This document shows positions 52,090 to 61,564 of a DNA stretch of 64,000 nucleotides, one piece after another. The translations under genes and the position numbers were made by a program. Position 1 is the first letter of the stretch; each line of letters starts with the position of its first letter. The stretch comes from an uncultured Collinsella sp. (GTDB lineage Bacteria; Actinomycetota; Coriobacteriia; Coriobacteriales; Coriobacteriaceae), in contig CABSYW010000003.1 of assembly GCA_902482035.1 (NCBI GenBank), positions 1-64,000 on the forward strand. The letters run 5' to 3'. The notes beneath the pieces are model-generated. The model made no database searches and was not told the DNA's origin. It was given only the letters and a program-made list of their open reading frames with translations.

Positions 52090-52611
52090 TTGAGGTTCCA
52101 GTACAAAAACATCGCCCGTGTGGTCAAGCCGCACGGAAGGAAGGGGGAGGTCCTCGCGCAGCCGCTGCGGGGGCTTCCTTCTGTATTAGAGCCGGGTATG
52201 CGCGTCGCCCTGACGCCGCCGGCGCTCAAGCGCGACCGCTTTTGCACGGTCGTGTCCGTCACCGATACGGGCGATGGCGATCTGGTCTCGTTTGAGGGCA
52301 TTGACGACTTGACAGCCGCCGAGGGCATCACGGGATGCTACGTGCTGGCAAATCGTGACGACTTCGAGCTCGATTCGCTCGACGCCGCCTATACCGACCT
52401 TATGGGTCGCGAGGTGGTCGATGAGCGCTTTGGTTCGCTCGGTACGATTGTCGAGATCATGTCGACGCCCGCCAACGATGTTTGGGTTGTCGAGGGTGAT
52501 CGGTACGGCGAGGTGCTGATTCCCGTGATCGAGCAGGTTGTGCTCGATCTTCCCGACACAGGAACAATTTCCGTCCACGTTATGGACGGCTTGATCGATA
52601 TGGACAAGTAG
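52090..52611 (+). CDS. rimM: Ribosome maturation factor RimM
   Basis: A 173-residue protein with the N-terminal RimM barrel (NIARVVKPHGRKGEVLAQPL) and a PRC-barrel C-terminal part (DLMGREVVDERFGSLGTI). It assists 30S head maturation and binds S19. TTG 52090 starts four bases after khpA. Confidence 0.94.
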   Translation: MRFQYKNIARVVKPHGRKGEVLAQPLRGLPSVLEPGMRVALTPPALKRDRFCTVVSVTDTGDGDLVSFEGIDDLTAAEGITGCYVLANRDDFELDSLDAAYTDLMGREVVDERFGSLGTIVEIMSTPANDVWVVEGDRYGEVLIPVIEQVVLDLPDTGTISVHVMDGLIDMDK

Positions 52612-52621
52612 GGAGGACAGC

Positions 52622-53380
52622 ATGCTGATTGAGACCCTTTCGGTCTTTCCCGAGATGTTTGAGCCCGTCATGTCCACGTCGATTTTGGGCCGCGCCCGCA
52701 AGGCCGGCCTTTTTGATTTTAAGGCGTATAACCTGCGCGACTGGACGCACGACCGCCATCGCACCGTCGATGACGAGCCGTACGGCGGTGGGCAGGGCAT
52801 GCTCATGAAGGTCGAGCCCATTGCCGAGGCAATCGAGGCCATCAGCTCCGAGGGTCCCAAGCCCACCGTGGTGTTCTTCACCCCCTGCGGCGAGCCCTTT
52901 ACGCAGCATGTGGCCGAGCGCCTGCTCAAAAGTGAGCGCCTGCTGTTTGTGTGCAGCCGTTACGAGGGCGTCGACGAGCGCGCCTATGCGTATGCCGATG
53001 AGCGTCTGTCGATCGGCGACTACGTGCTCACGGGCGGCGAGCTGCCCGCTATGGTCGTGGCCGATGCCGTCGTACGGCTCATTCCCGGAGCCTTGGGCGA
53101 CGAGATGAGCAACGTCGACGAGTCCTTCTCGACCGCCGAGGATGGAGGTCTGCTCGAGTACGCGCAGTACACCCGCCCCGCCGAGTTCAATGGCGAGGGC
53201 GTGCCGCCGGTGCTCGTAAGCGGCGACCACGCCAAGGTCGATGCTTGGCGTCGCAAAAACGCCATCGAGCGTACCTGTCGCTGGCGTCCCGATCTTATCG
53301 AGACGGCACACCTTACGCCCGAGGAGCGCGCGTATGCGCAAGAGATTCTGGACGCATCGTATTCGCAGAGCGAGGAGTGA
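52622..53380 (+). CDS. trmD: tRNA (guanine-37-N1)-methyltransferase
   Basis: A 252-residue SPOUT-class enzyme that methylates G37 next to the anticodon. It has TLSVFPEMF, VDDEPYGGGQGM, CSRYEGVDER and the trefoil-knot SIGDYVLTGGELPAMV. GGAGG precedes ATG 52622. Confidence 0.97.
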   Translation: MLIETLSVFPEMFEPVMSTSILGRARKAGLFDFKAYNLRDWTHDRHRTVDDEPYGGGQGMLMKVEPIAEAIEAISSEGPKPTVVFFTPCGEPFTQHVAERLLKSERLLFVCSRYEGVDERAYAYADERLSIGDYVLTGGELPAMVVADAVVRLIPGALGDEMSNVDESFSTAEDGGLLEYAQYTRPAEFNGEGVPPVLVSGDHAKVDAWRRKNAIERTCRWRPDLIETAHLTPEERAYAQEILDASYSQSEE

Positions 53381-53382
53381 GA

Positions 53383-53946
53383 ATGGTCCCATCGCAGCAT
53401 TCCGTTCTAAAGGGTGCGTTTGAGTGGGTCGTGGTTGTCGCAATCGCACTGGTCGCTACCTTCTTGATTCGCTCGTTTGTGGTCGAACCCTTTGTGGTGC
53501 CTACCGGTTCCATGGAGTCCACAATCGAGATCGGAGACCAGATCCTGGCGCAAAAGGTGAGCCTCGAGCTTGGGCAGCCCGTCAAACAGGGCGATATCGT
53601 GGTGTTCCACAACCCCGATGCCACGTCCGAGCATGATGTGCTGGTAAAGCGCGTCATCGCCACGGCCGGTCAGACGGTCGATCTGCAGGACGGCAAGGTC
53701 GTCGTCGATGGCCAGGCGCTCGACGAGGACTATACGACTGGCATGAGCTGGCCGCTTTCGGTCCAAGCCCCCGGCGCTCAGGTGAGCTATCCCTACACCG
53801 TCCCTGACGACTGTGTGTGGGTGATGGGCGACAACCGCGAGAACTCTGCTGACTCCCGCTACTTTGGCCCGGTCGACCGCTCCGACTTGATCGCCGTGGC
53901 GCTTGTGCGCTACTGGCCGCTCAACCGTATCGGCGCTATCGATTAA
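53383..53946 (+). CDS. lepB: Signal peptidase I
   Basis: A 187-residue membrane protease with one N-terminal helix (about 12-33), catalytic Ser43 in PTGSMESTI and Lys89 in VKRVIA, followed by the WVMGDNRENSADSR box. It cleaves signal peptides on the outer face. ATG 53383 follows GAGGAG and lies two bases after trmD; a longer frame from 53245 lies within trmD and is rejected. Confidence 0.95.
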   Translation: MVPSQHSVLKGAFEWVVVVAIALVATFLIRSFVVEPFVVPTGSMESTIEIGDQILAQKVSLELGQPVKQGDIVVFHNPDATSEHDVLVKRVIATAGQTVDLQDGKVVVDGQALDEDYTTGMSWPLSVQAPGAQVSYPYTVPDDCVWVMGDNRENSADSRYFGPVDRSDLIAVALVRYWPLNRIGAID

Positions 53947-54005
53947 AAACCGCTATAGTACAGTACCTAACCGTGTAATCGTTTCGACGAGGGGATATTA
54001 GAGGC

Positions 54006-54917
54006 ATGAACGCTTCATCGCTTTCCTTCCAAGACATCATCCTGCGCCTCCAGCAGTACTGGGGCGAGCAGGGCTGCGTCATTATGCAGCCCTATGACTC
54101 CGAGGTCGGTGCCGGTACCTTCCATACCGCGACCACGCTGCGCTCGCTCGGTCCCGCCGAGTGGCGCACCTGCTATGCGCAGCCCTGCCGCCGTCCCGCC
54201 GACGGCCGCTACGGCGAGAACCCCAACCGCATGCAGCACTACTATCAGTTCCAGGTGCTCATAAAGCCCTCGCCGGTCAATGCCCAGGAGCTCTACCTGG
54301 GTTCGCTGGCCGCCATTGGCCTGGACCCCAATGACCATGATGTCCGCTTTGTCGAGGACGACTGGGAGAGCCCGACGCTCGGCGCTTGGGGCCTTGGCTG
54401 GGAGGTCTGGCTTAATGGCATGGAGGTCACGCAGTTTACGTACTTCCAGCAGGTGGGCGGCATCGAGGTCGACCCCGTGCCCGTCGAGATCACCTATGGC
54501 CTGGAGCGCATCGCCATGTACGCCCAGGGCGTTAACTCGGTCTACGACCTGGTGTGGAGCTATCTGCCCGACGGCACGCCCATGACCTACGGCGACGTGT
54601 TCCTGGAGAACGAGCGCGAGTTCAGCGCTTACAACTTTGAGGTTGCCAACGTCGAGATGATGCGTCAGAAGTTTGACGACTACGAGGCCGAGTGCCACTC
54701 CTGCCTGGAGCGCAAGCTGCCGCTGCCGGCATATGACTGCGTCATGAAGTGCAGCCATGCCTTCAATCTGCTCGATGCCCGCGGTGCGCTGTCCGCAGTC
54801 GAGCGCGCCAACTACATCCTGCGCGTCCGCGCCGTCGCCAAGGCGTGCTGCGAGGCCTATATGGCCGAGGTCGCCGGAATCAACGAGAATGCCGATCAGG
54901 AAGGCGAGGTGGCGTAA
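54006..54917 (+). CDS. glyQ: Glycyl-tRNA synthetase, alpha subunit
   Basis: A 303-residue class II catalytic subunit that activates glycine. It has LQQYWGEQGCVIMQPYD, GAGTFHTATTLR and YGLERIAMY (motif 3 arginine). The 59-base leader is too short for a T-box and shows none. The glyS gene follows after three bases. Confidence 0.97.
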   Translation: MNASSLSFQDIILRLQQYWGEQGCVIMQPYDSEVGAGTFHTATTLRSLGPAEWRTCYAQPCRRPADGRYGENPNRMQHYYQFQVLIKPSPVNAQELYLGSLAAIGLDPNDHDVRFVEDDWESPTLGAWGLGWEVWLNGMEVTQFTYFQQVGGIEVDPVPVEITYGLERIAMYAQGVNSVYDLVWSYLPDGTPMTYGDVFLENEREFSAYNFEVANVEMMRQKFDDYEAECHSCLERKLPLPAYDCVMKCSHAFNLLDARGALSAVERANYILRVRAVAKACCEAYMAEVAGINENADQEGEVA

Positions 54918-54920
54918 GCT

Positions 54921-57017
54921 ATGGCAGACGCTAAGGATTTCCTGTTTGAGATCGGTACGGAGGAAATGCCCTCTGCACCGCTGAACAATGCCGTCAAGCA
55001 GCTTGGCACTATGATTACCAAGGGTCTCGACGAGGCCGGTTTGGCCCACGGCGAGGTCCGTGTGATTTCGAGCCCGCGTCGCCTGGCTGCACTCGTTGCC
55101 GACGTCGCTACCGCGACCGATGAGGTCCATGAGATCAAGCGCGGTCCCGCGGCAAACATTGCCTTTGATGCCGACGGCAACGCAACCAAGGCCGCCCAGG
55201 GCTTCGCCCGCAAGTGCGGTGTGGCTGCCGAGGACCTGGTCCGTCGCGAGGACACCGACGGCCGCGAGTACGTGTTCGCCGAGAAGAACATTCCCTCCGC
55301 ACCGGCTACGCCGATTCTGACCGCTCTGTGCGAGAAGACCATCGCCGGTCTGCAGTGGCCTAACTACCGCTCCCAGCGCTGGGGCCACGAGCACGCCACG
55401 TTCGTGCGTCCGGTCCGTTGGATCTGCTGCCTTTTGGGCGAGGATGTTGTTCCCGTGTCGTTTGCCGACGTGACGAGTGGCAACACCACGCGTGGTCATC
55501 GCGTACTTGGCCCTGGTGACCATGTGGTTGCCAGCCCCGCCGTCTACGAGCAGGTGCTCGAGGACGCCGGCGTGCTTTCTGCCGAGCGTCGCCGTGAGGC
55601 CATTCTTGCCGGTATCGCCGAGGTCGAGGCCGCTCGCCCCGGCTGTCATGTCGACACGCCCAAGAAGGTCTTCGAGGAGGTCATTAACCTCTGCGAGTGG
55701 CCGACGGTGCTTGTCGGTACCTTCGACGAGGAGTTCCTCAAGGTCCCGCACGAGATCATCTGCGAGTCCATGCTCACCAACCAGCGCTACTTCCCGATCT
55801 ATGACGGCGAGGGCAAGCTTACGCGTGAGTTCGTGGTCGTTTCCAACAGCAAGCCCGAGAATGCCGAGCGCGTGATCGACGGTAACGAGCGCGTCGTGCG
55901 CGCCCGTCTGGACGACGCCAAGTTCTTCTACGAGGAGGACCTGAAGATCTCCCTCGACGAGTTCCGTGAGCGCCTGGCCAAGGTTGCCTTCCAGGAGAAG
56001 CTCGGTAGCGTGCTCGCCAAGTCCGAGCGCATCGAGCAGCTCGCGCTCTCTATCGCCCGCGAGGCTCACCTGGGCGCCCATCTTGCCGCCGACGCTGCTC
56101 GCGCCGCGCACCTGTGCAAGGCTGACCTGGTGTCCAACGCCGTCGTCGAGTTCACGAGCCAGCAGGGCGTGATGGGCGGTTATTACGCGACCGCGATGGG
56201 GGAGAACGACGAGGTCGCCCATGCTATTCGCGATCACTATCGTCCTCGCTTTGCCGGTGACGAGCTGCCCGAGGGCACCGTTGGCTGCATTGTGGCCTGC
56301 GCCGACAAGCTCGATACCATCGCCGGTATCTTTTCCATCGGCGAGCCCCCGACCGGCTCTTCGGACCCCTATGCGCTGCGTCGTGCCGCTATCGGCATCA
56401 TCAACATCCTGCGCGACCGCCTGCCGATTGACCCCACGTCGCTCATCGACTTCGCCCTCGAGCTCTACAGTGAGCAGGGCATTGAGTTCGACGCCGCCGA
56501 GGTCGCCCAGCAGGTTCGCGACTTCTTCCATGGCCGCCTGGTGAGCATGGCCCGTGACGAAAAGATCCCGGCCGATACCGTTGCCGCCGTCTCCGCGGTG
56601 CACATCATCGCTCCGTCCGTCTTCTTCGCCCGCTGCGCCGCCCTCGACGAGGCCCGCAAGAACGACGCTGAGACGTTCGATAACCTGGCTACCGCCTATG
56701 CCCGCGCCGCGCACATCTCCAAGCCCGAGCTGGGTGCGGAGTACGACCGCAGCCTGATGGGCGAGGTCGAGCTTGCGCTTGCCGACGCCTCCGAGGCCGC
56801 TCAGACCGCTGTTGATGCCGCCCTTGCCGCCGAGGATTACCCGGCCGCATTTGCCGCCCTTGCAGCTCTGCGTGCCCCCATCGACCGTTTCTTCGACGAG
56901 GTTATGGTCATGGACAAGGACGAGCAGCTTCGCGATAATCGCCTTAAGCTGCTCAACCGCTTCGAGGCCGTTTTCTCCGGCATCGCCAACATCGGTGAGC
57001 TTGCCCGCAAAAAGTAA
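54921..57017 (+). CDS. glyS: Glycyl-tRNA synthetase, beta subunit
   Basis: A 698-residue tRNA-binding subunit that works with GlyQ as an alpha2-beta2 enzyme. It starts FLFEIGTEEMPSAPL, contains RWGHEHATFVRPVRW and has a C-terminal anticodon-binding helical region. The two-subunit form is the usual bacterial type. It is separated from glyQ by three bases. Confidence 0.96.
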   Translation: MADAKDFLFEIGTEEMPSAPLNNAVKQLGTMITKGLDEAGLAHGEVRVISSPRRLAALVADVATATDEVHEIKRGPAANIAFDADGNATKAAQGFARKCGVAAEDLVRREDTDGREYVFAEKNIPSAPATPILTALCEKTIAGLQWPNYRSQRWGHEHATFVRPVRWICCLLGEDVVPVSFADVTSGNTTRGHRVLGPGDHVVASPAVYEQVLEDAGVLSAERRREAILAGIAEVEAARPGCHVDTPKKVFEEVINLCEWPTVLVGTFDEEFLKVPHEIICESMLTNQRYFPIYDGEGKLTREFVVVSNSKPENAERVIDGNERVVRARLDDAKFFYEEDLKISLDEFRERLAKVAFQEKLGSVLAKSERIEQLALSIAREAHLGAHLAADAARAAHLCKADLVSNAVVEFTSQQGVMGGYYATAMGENDEVAHAIRDHYRPRFAGDELPEGTVGCIVACADKLDTIAGIFSIGEPPTGSSDPYALRRAAIGIINILRDRLPIDPTSLIDFALELYSEQGIEFDAAEVAQQVRDFFHGRLVSMARDEKIPADTVAAVSAVHIIAPSVFFARCAALDEARKNDAETFDNLATAYARAAHISKPELGAEYDRSLMGEVELALADASEAAQTAVDAALAAEDYPAAFAALAALRAPIDRFFDEVMVMDKDEQLRDNRLKLLNRFEAVFSGIANIGELARKK

Positions 57018-57051
57018 GCCAGCCTGCGCGTAAGCGCAAAAGGAGCCCCGC

Positions 57052-57918
57052 ATGGATTGCCCGGTCGCCGTTCGTCCCACCGTTATCGTTATCTCCGACT
57101 CTCTCGGCGATACCGCTTGTGAGGTGGTGCTTGCGGCGTCCGGGCAATTTGATGAAGGGGCTTTTCGTCTCTTGCGCCTGCCCAAGGTGAACTCTGTGGA
57201 GCAGGTCAAGTCGTTTGTGGGTCCGCGTGTCGATGCGGACCATCGCGATATCGCCGTGTTCCATACCATTGTCGATCCGGCGCTTCGCGCCCGTGTGCTC
57301 GATTACCTGGGTATGTTGCATATTCGCTCGGTCGACCTGATCGGTCCGACGCTCGCCGTGCTGTCGTCGCTTATCGGTGTGTCGCCCAAGGGCGTCGCGG
57401 GCGTGATTCACAGGACCGATGACCGCTATTTTCATCGTATCGAGGCCATGGAGTATTTCGTTGAGCACGATGATGGACGCGGCTGCGACGACCTTTCGGG
57501 GGCCGATATCGTGCTGCTGGGCGTATCGCGCACGTCCAAGACGCCGCTGTCGATGTATTTGGCCTATCAGGGTTATAAGGTTGCCAATGTTCCTTTGGCC
57601 CATGGCATGGAGCCGCCCAAGTCGATTTACGAGTTCGACCCGATGCGTTTGTTTGGCCTGATTTCGACCGTCGACGTTATTTCCGAGATTCGCGATAGCC
57701 GCTTGGGCGACGACTACACCCGTGCCGTCGCCGGCTCCTATGCCGAGCCCGAGAGCGTGCGCAGCGAGCTCGAGGAAGCTCGCGCCCTCATGAAGCGCCT
57801 GGGCTGCTTTGTGGTGCGTACCGACGGCAAAGCGATCGAGGAGAGCGCCTCCGAGATCATTAGTCACTTGGAGGAAATCCAAGAAGCCCGTGCCCGCCGA
57901 GCCGCCCGTCGAGCCTAA
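57052..57918 (+). CDS. PPDK regulatory kinase/pyrophosphorylase
   Basis: A 288-residue DUF299 protein that phosphorylates PPDK with ADP to switch it off and removes the phosphate with inorganic phosphate. It has VIVISDSLGDTACEV at the N-terminus and the P-loop-like GVSRTSKTPLSMYLA (from about 157). Its gene precedes ppdK by 250 bases, so regulator and target are neighbours. Confidence 0.93.
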   Translation: MDCPVAVRPTVIVISDSLGDTACEVVLAASGQFDEGAFRLLRLPKVNSVEQVKSFVGPRVDADHRDIAVFHTIVDPALRARVLDYLGMLHIRSVDLIGPTLAVLSSLIGVSPKGVAGVIHRTDDRYFHRIEAMEYFVEHDDGRGCDDLSGADIVLLGVSRTSKTPLSMYLAYQGYKVANVPLAHGMEPPKSIYEFDPMRLFGLISTVDVISEIRDSRLGDDYTRAVAGSYAEPESVRSELEEARALMKRLGCFVVRTDGKAIEESASEIISHLEEIQEARARRAARRA

Positions 57919-58168
57919 TATTAGTAGCATTTTGATAAAGCGATTTAGCAAAAACATCGCATCTGACCTGCTTTTTTATTGTAGTGGTATCTTCATAAGG
58001 TAACCAACTTTACCTACCGTTTACCGCCAGTTTTAGCACGTTTACCAAACCGCGTATCCTCTGCTCAAGCCCGTTCAAATCCGGCCGTATAGTTCCCTCA
58101 CGGCCCGCATCCGGCGGGTCGATTCGTTACCACGGTCGTGCGCGTAAGCGCATGGAAGGGGAAGTATC
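57919..58168 (+). promoter_or_regulatory. ppdK upstream region with phased TTTACC repeats
   Basis: A 250-base gap. TTTACC occurs at 58009-58014, 58020-58025 and 58041-58046, spaced 11 and 21 bases, one and two helical turns, with an inverted copy GGTAA at 57999-58003. This looks like a cooperative activator or repressor site for ppdK. No clear -10/-35 pair was identified. Confidence 0.5.
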
Positions 58169-60919
58169 GTGAGCGATTGCAAGAGGGTTTACCGTTTTGG
58201 AACCGACGCCCAGGGCACCTGTGTCACTGAGGGCGACAAGTCCATGAACTTCGTGCTTGGCGGCAAGGGCGCAAACCTTGCCGAGATGAGCCGCATCGGC
58301 CTGCCGGTTCCCGGTGGCTTTACCATTACCTGCCAGACTTGCGTCGAGTACTCCGGTGCCGGCAACGTCTGGCCCGAAGGCGCACTCGATGAGATCGTTG
58401 CCGCCGAGGCCGACCTCGAGGCCCGCTGTGGCAAGAAGCTCGGTGACGACAATGATCCGCTGCTCGTGTCGGTTCGCTCGGGCGCTCCATTTTCCATGCC
58501 CGGTATGATGGACACGGTCCTCAACTTGGGCCTCAACGACGACTCCGTTCAGGGGCTCATCGCCCAGACGCAAAATCCGCGTTTTGCCTGGGATAGCTAC
58601 CGCCGCTTTATCCAGATGTTCTCCAACGTCGTTATGGGTGTTGATGCCGACCTGTTCGAGAACGCCCTGACCCAGGCCCGCCTGGTCGCCGGTGTTCGCG
58701 TCGATTCCGAGCTTTCGGCCGAGGACCTTCAGGAGCTTGTCGAGACCTTCAAGGGCATCTTCTCTGATAACGTCGAGGCCGCCCTGTATCCCGAGCTCGA
58801 GGTCACCGGCGGCAAGCCCGTCTTCCCGCATGATCCGGAGCTCCAGTTGCGCCTTGCCATCCAGGCCGTCTTTGGCAGCTGGATGAACGAGCGCGCCTGC
58901 ATCTACCGCAAACAGCACGGCATCTCCGACGAGCTCGGTACTGCCGTCAACGTCCAGGCTATGGCTTTTGGCAACAAGGGTGAGACCTCCGCGACCGGCG
59001 TCGCCTTTACGCGCAACCCGGCCGACGGCACTAAGGAGTTCTACGGCGACTTTCTGGTCAACGCCCAGGGCGAGGATGTCGTCGCCGGCATCCGCAATAC
59101 CGAGCCCATCGCCGACCTCAAGACCACCCCGGGCCTCGAGTCCGCAGGTGAGGAGCTCGAGCGCGTGTTCCTGACGCTCGAGGATCACTATCGCGACATG
59201 TGCGACATCGAGTTCACCATCGAGCAGGGTAAGCTCTGGATGCTCCAGACTCGCGTGGGCAAGCGCACTGCCACCGCCGCCCTGCGCATCGCCATCGAAA
59301 TGGTCGAGGAGGGCCTGATCACTCGCGAGGAGGCCGTGAGCCGCATCGATCCCGCGCAGCTCGACCAGCTTCTGCACCCGCAGTTTGACGCCTCCAAGAA
59401 GTACGAGGCGCTGGCCAGCGGTCTTAACGCCAGCCCCGGTGCCGCCGTGGGCGAGGTCGTGTTCTCGAGCGATGACGCCGTCGCGCGCGCCAACGAGGGT
59501 CACAAGGTCATTCTGGTTCGTTGGGAGACCAACCCCGATGACCTGAAGGGCATGGTCGCCGCCGAGGGCATCCTGACCAGCCACGGTGGCAAGACGAGCC
59601 ATGCCGCCGTTATCGCCCGCGGCATGGGTACGCCCTGCGTCTGCGGCGTTGAACGCTTCCACATCGACGCCGCCGAGAAGGTCGTGCGCATCGAGGGCAG
59701 CGACCGCGTATTGCACGAGGGCGATGTCATCTCCATCGACGGCACCCAGGGCATCGTCGTCGACGGCGCCGTCGATCTGGTTTCGGCCGAGCTTACCGGC
59801 GACCTGGACACTATCCTGTCCTGGGCCGACGAGATTCGCCTGGACGAGACCTGTGGTCATGCCAACCATGTGCGCGTCAACGCCGACAACCCCGAGGATG
59901 CTGCACTCGCACTCGAGTTTGGCGCCGAGGCTATTGGCCTGTGCCGCACCGAGCACATGTTCCTGGGTGACCGTAAGAACATCATCCAGAGCTTTATCCT
60001 GTCTGACGATGAGGCCGTGAAGCAGCAGGCCCTGTCCGACCTGCTTAAGGTTCAGACCGAGGACTTCCTGGCGATGTTTAAGACCATGTCTGGTCGCGAT
60101 GTGGTCGTCCGCCTGCTCGATCCGCCGCTTCATGAGTTCCTGGATAATCCTCGCGAGCTCGAGGTCGCCATCACCAAGAAGGAAGCCGCTGGCGCCAGCG
60201 AGGAAGAGCTTGCCGTCCTGCGCACCCGCCTGCGTCGTATCGACGGCATGGTCGAGTCGAACCCCATGCTCGGCCTGCGCGGCGTGCGCCTGTCCGTCGT
60301 CTTTGGCGATCTGCCGCTTATGCAGGTCCGCGCCGTCGCCACGGCTGCTGCCCGCCTTATCAAGGAAGGCGTCGACCCGCGTCCCGAGATTATGGTTCCG
60401 CTCGTTTCCATCACGGCCGAGCATGTCCAGACCCGCGAGGTCATTGAGCGCGTGATCGCCGAGGTTTCCGCCGAAGAAGGCGTCGAGCTCAATATTCCTG
60501 TGGGCACGATGCTCGAGCTGCCGCGCGCCTGCATGGTCGCTGACGAGATCGCCCATCACGCAGACTTCTTCTGCTTTGGCACCAACGACCTCACCCAGAC
60601 GACCTTCGGTTTCTCGCGTGACGACGCCGAGGCTAAGTTCATCCCGCTGTACATGCATAAGAAGATCTTGAAGGACAACCCCTTCGAGACCATCGACTTG
60701 GCGGTGCTGGAGCTCGTGCGCATGGCCGTCGAGAAAGGTCGTGCCACCAACCCCGACATGCACTTTGGCGTGTGCGGCGAGCACGGCGGCGACCCCAAAT
60801 CCATTAAGGGCCTGTTCAACGTGGCCGACGTGGACTACGTGTCCTGCTCGCCCTACCGCGTGCCCCTTGCACGCCTGGCTGCCGCTCAGGCCAAGCTCGA
60901 GGCCAAGCGTTCCGCCTAA
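58169..60919 (+). CDS. ppdK: Pyruvate, phosphate dikinase
   Basis: A 916-residue enzyme interconverting pyruvate, ATP and phosphate with phosphoenolpyruvate, AMP and pyrophosphate. The ATP-grasp domain starts FVLGGKGANLAEM, the phosphohistidine domain has GGKTSHAAVIARGMG (His478) with the regulator's target threonine just before, and the C-terminal barrel ends with the catalytic CGEHGGDP. GTG 58169 has AAGGGG upstream. In gut anaerobes it usually runs toward pyruvate, giving ATP from pyrophosphate; direction here is inferred. Confidence 0.96.
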   Translation: MSDCKRVYRFGTDAQGTCVTEGDKSMNFVLGGKGANLAEMSRIGLPVPGGFTITCQTCVEYSGAGNVWPEGALDEIVAAEADLEARCGKKLGDDNDPLLVSVRSGAPFSMPGMMDTVLNLGLNDDSVQGLIAQTQNPRFAWDSYRRFIQMFSNVVMGVDADLFENALTQARLVAGVRVDSELSAEDLQELVETFKGIFSDNVEAALYPELEVTGGKPVFPHDPELQLRLAIQAVFGSWMNERACIYRKQHGISDELGTAVNVQAMAFGNKGETSATGVAFTRNPADGTKEFYGDFLVNAQGEDVVAGIRNTEPIADLKTTPGLESAGEELERVFLTLEDHYRDMCDIEFTIEQGKLWMLQTRVGKRTATAALRIAIEMVEEGLITREEAVSRIDPAQLDQLLHPQFDASKKYEALASGLNASPGAAVGEVVFSSDDAVARANEGHKVILVRWETNPDDLKGMVAAEGILTSHGGKTSHAAVIARGMGTPCVCGVERFHIDAAEKVVRIEGSDRVLHEGDVISIDGTQGIVVDGAVDLVSAELTGDLDTILSWADEIRLDETCGHANHVRVNADNPEDAALALEFGAEAIGLCRTEHMFLGDRKNIIQSFILSDDEAVKQQALSDLLKVQTEDFLAMFKTMSGRDVVVRLLDPPLHEFLDNPRELEVAITKKEAAGASEEELAVLRTRLRRIDGMVESNPMLGLRGVRLSVVFGDLPLMQVRAVATAAARLIKEGVDPRPEIMVPLVSITAEHVQTREVIERVIAEVSAEEGVELNIPVGTMLELPRACMVADEIAHHADFFCFGTNDLTQTTFGFSRDDAEAKFIPLYMHKKILKDNPFETIDLAVLELVRMAVEKGRATNPDMHFGVCGEHGGDPKSIKGLFNVADVDYVSCSPYRVPLARLAAAQAKLEAKRSA

Positions 60920-60958
60920 CGTTTTGGGTTTAGACGCCTAGCGTAGCCCCCTTCATGC

Positions 60959-60990
60959 CGCCCGTCTCATTCGTGAGACGGGCGGTTATT
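60959..60990 (+). terminator. Terminator after ppdK
   Basis: CCGCCCGTCTCA (60959-60970), loop TTCG, TGAGACGGGCGG (60975-60986): a perfect 12-bp stem with a stable tetraloop, followed by a short TTATT. Confidence 0.82.
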
Positions 60991-61031
60991 CATGTGCTGG
61001 TTTTGTCTTTTTGTCTGCGTAAAAAATTGTT

Positions 61032-61105
61032 CTTGCAGCAGAAACCCGCGCGTGTATACTCGAATACGTTTGTTCAACTACGTGCCGGCCAAGGTGGTAC
61101 GGCAC
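61032..61105 (+). promoter_or_regulatory. rplS promoter and leader hairpin
   Basis: TTGCAG (about 61032), 16-17 bases, TATACT (about 61053) form a promoter. The leader contains GTGCCG (61082-61087) and CGGCAC (61100-61105) with an inner GCCA/TGGT, a hairpin 25 bases before the L19 start that might bind a ribosomal protein. Confidence 0.55.
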
Positions 61106-61129
61106 CTCTAGAAGAGTAAGGAATTGCAC

Positions 61130-61471
61130 ATGGATTACATCCGCGCAATCGAGCGTCAGCAGATCCGCGAGGACATTCCTCAGGTTCGCGTCGCCGACAA
61201 CGTCAAGGTTCACTACCGCATTAAGGAAGGCGACCGCGAGCGCATCCAGGTCTTCCAGGGCGACGTCATCCGCATGGCCGGCGCCGGTGCCCGCGAGACC
61301 TTCACCGTCCGCAAGATGTCCTTCGGTGTCGGTGTTGAGCGTACCTTCCCGCTTCACAGCCCCAAGATCGCCAAGCTCGAGGTCGTTCGTCATGGTCGCG
61401 TCCGTCGCGCCAAGCTGTACTACCTCCGCGACAAGGTGGGCAAGGCTGCTCGCATCCCCGAGAAGCGCTAA
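61130..61471 (+). CDS. rplS: 50S ribosomal protein L19
   Basis: A 113-residue protein with PQVRVADNVKVHYRIKEGDRERIQVFQGDVI and the basic RRAKLYYLRD motif near the C-terminus. ATG 61130 has AAGGA nine bases upstream; TTG 61124 is in frame but not needed. Confidence 0.96.
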   Translation: MDYIRAIERQQIREDIPQVRVADNVKVHYRIKEGDRERIQVFQGDVIRMAGAGARETFTVRKMSFGVGVERTFPLHSPKIAKLEVVRHGRVRRAKLYYLRDKVGKAARIPEKR

Positions 61472-61506
61472 GAAGATCGCAGCGTCTGTCCACTCGTTTG
61501 GACACA

Positions 61507-61535
61507 AGGGCCACCTTCGGGTGGCCCTTCTTTTT
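61507..61535 (+). terminator. Terminator after rplS
   Basis: AGGGCCACC (61507-61515), TTCG loop, GGTGGCCCT (61520-61528), then TCTTTTT. Perfect 9-bp stem. Confidence 0.92.
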
Positions 61536-61564
61536 ATCTGATTTGCATGCAAGGAGGGCCTGGT

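Noticed and set aside
53947..54005. T-box or riboswitch before glyQ
   Set aside because: The gap is only 59 bases and contains no specifier loop, T-box sequence or terminator.
54015..57269. 1084-codon open frame opposite glyQ and glyS
   Set aside because: Antisense to two unmistakable synthetase genes; the translation resembles no protein and arises from codon bias.
58127..60784. 885-codon open frame opposite ppdK
   Set aside because: Same reason: ppdK has all catalytic motifs on the plus strand, and the antisense frame is compositional.
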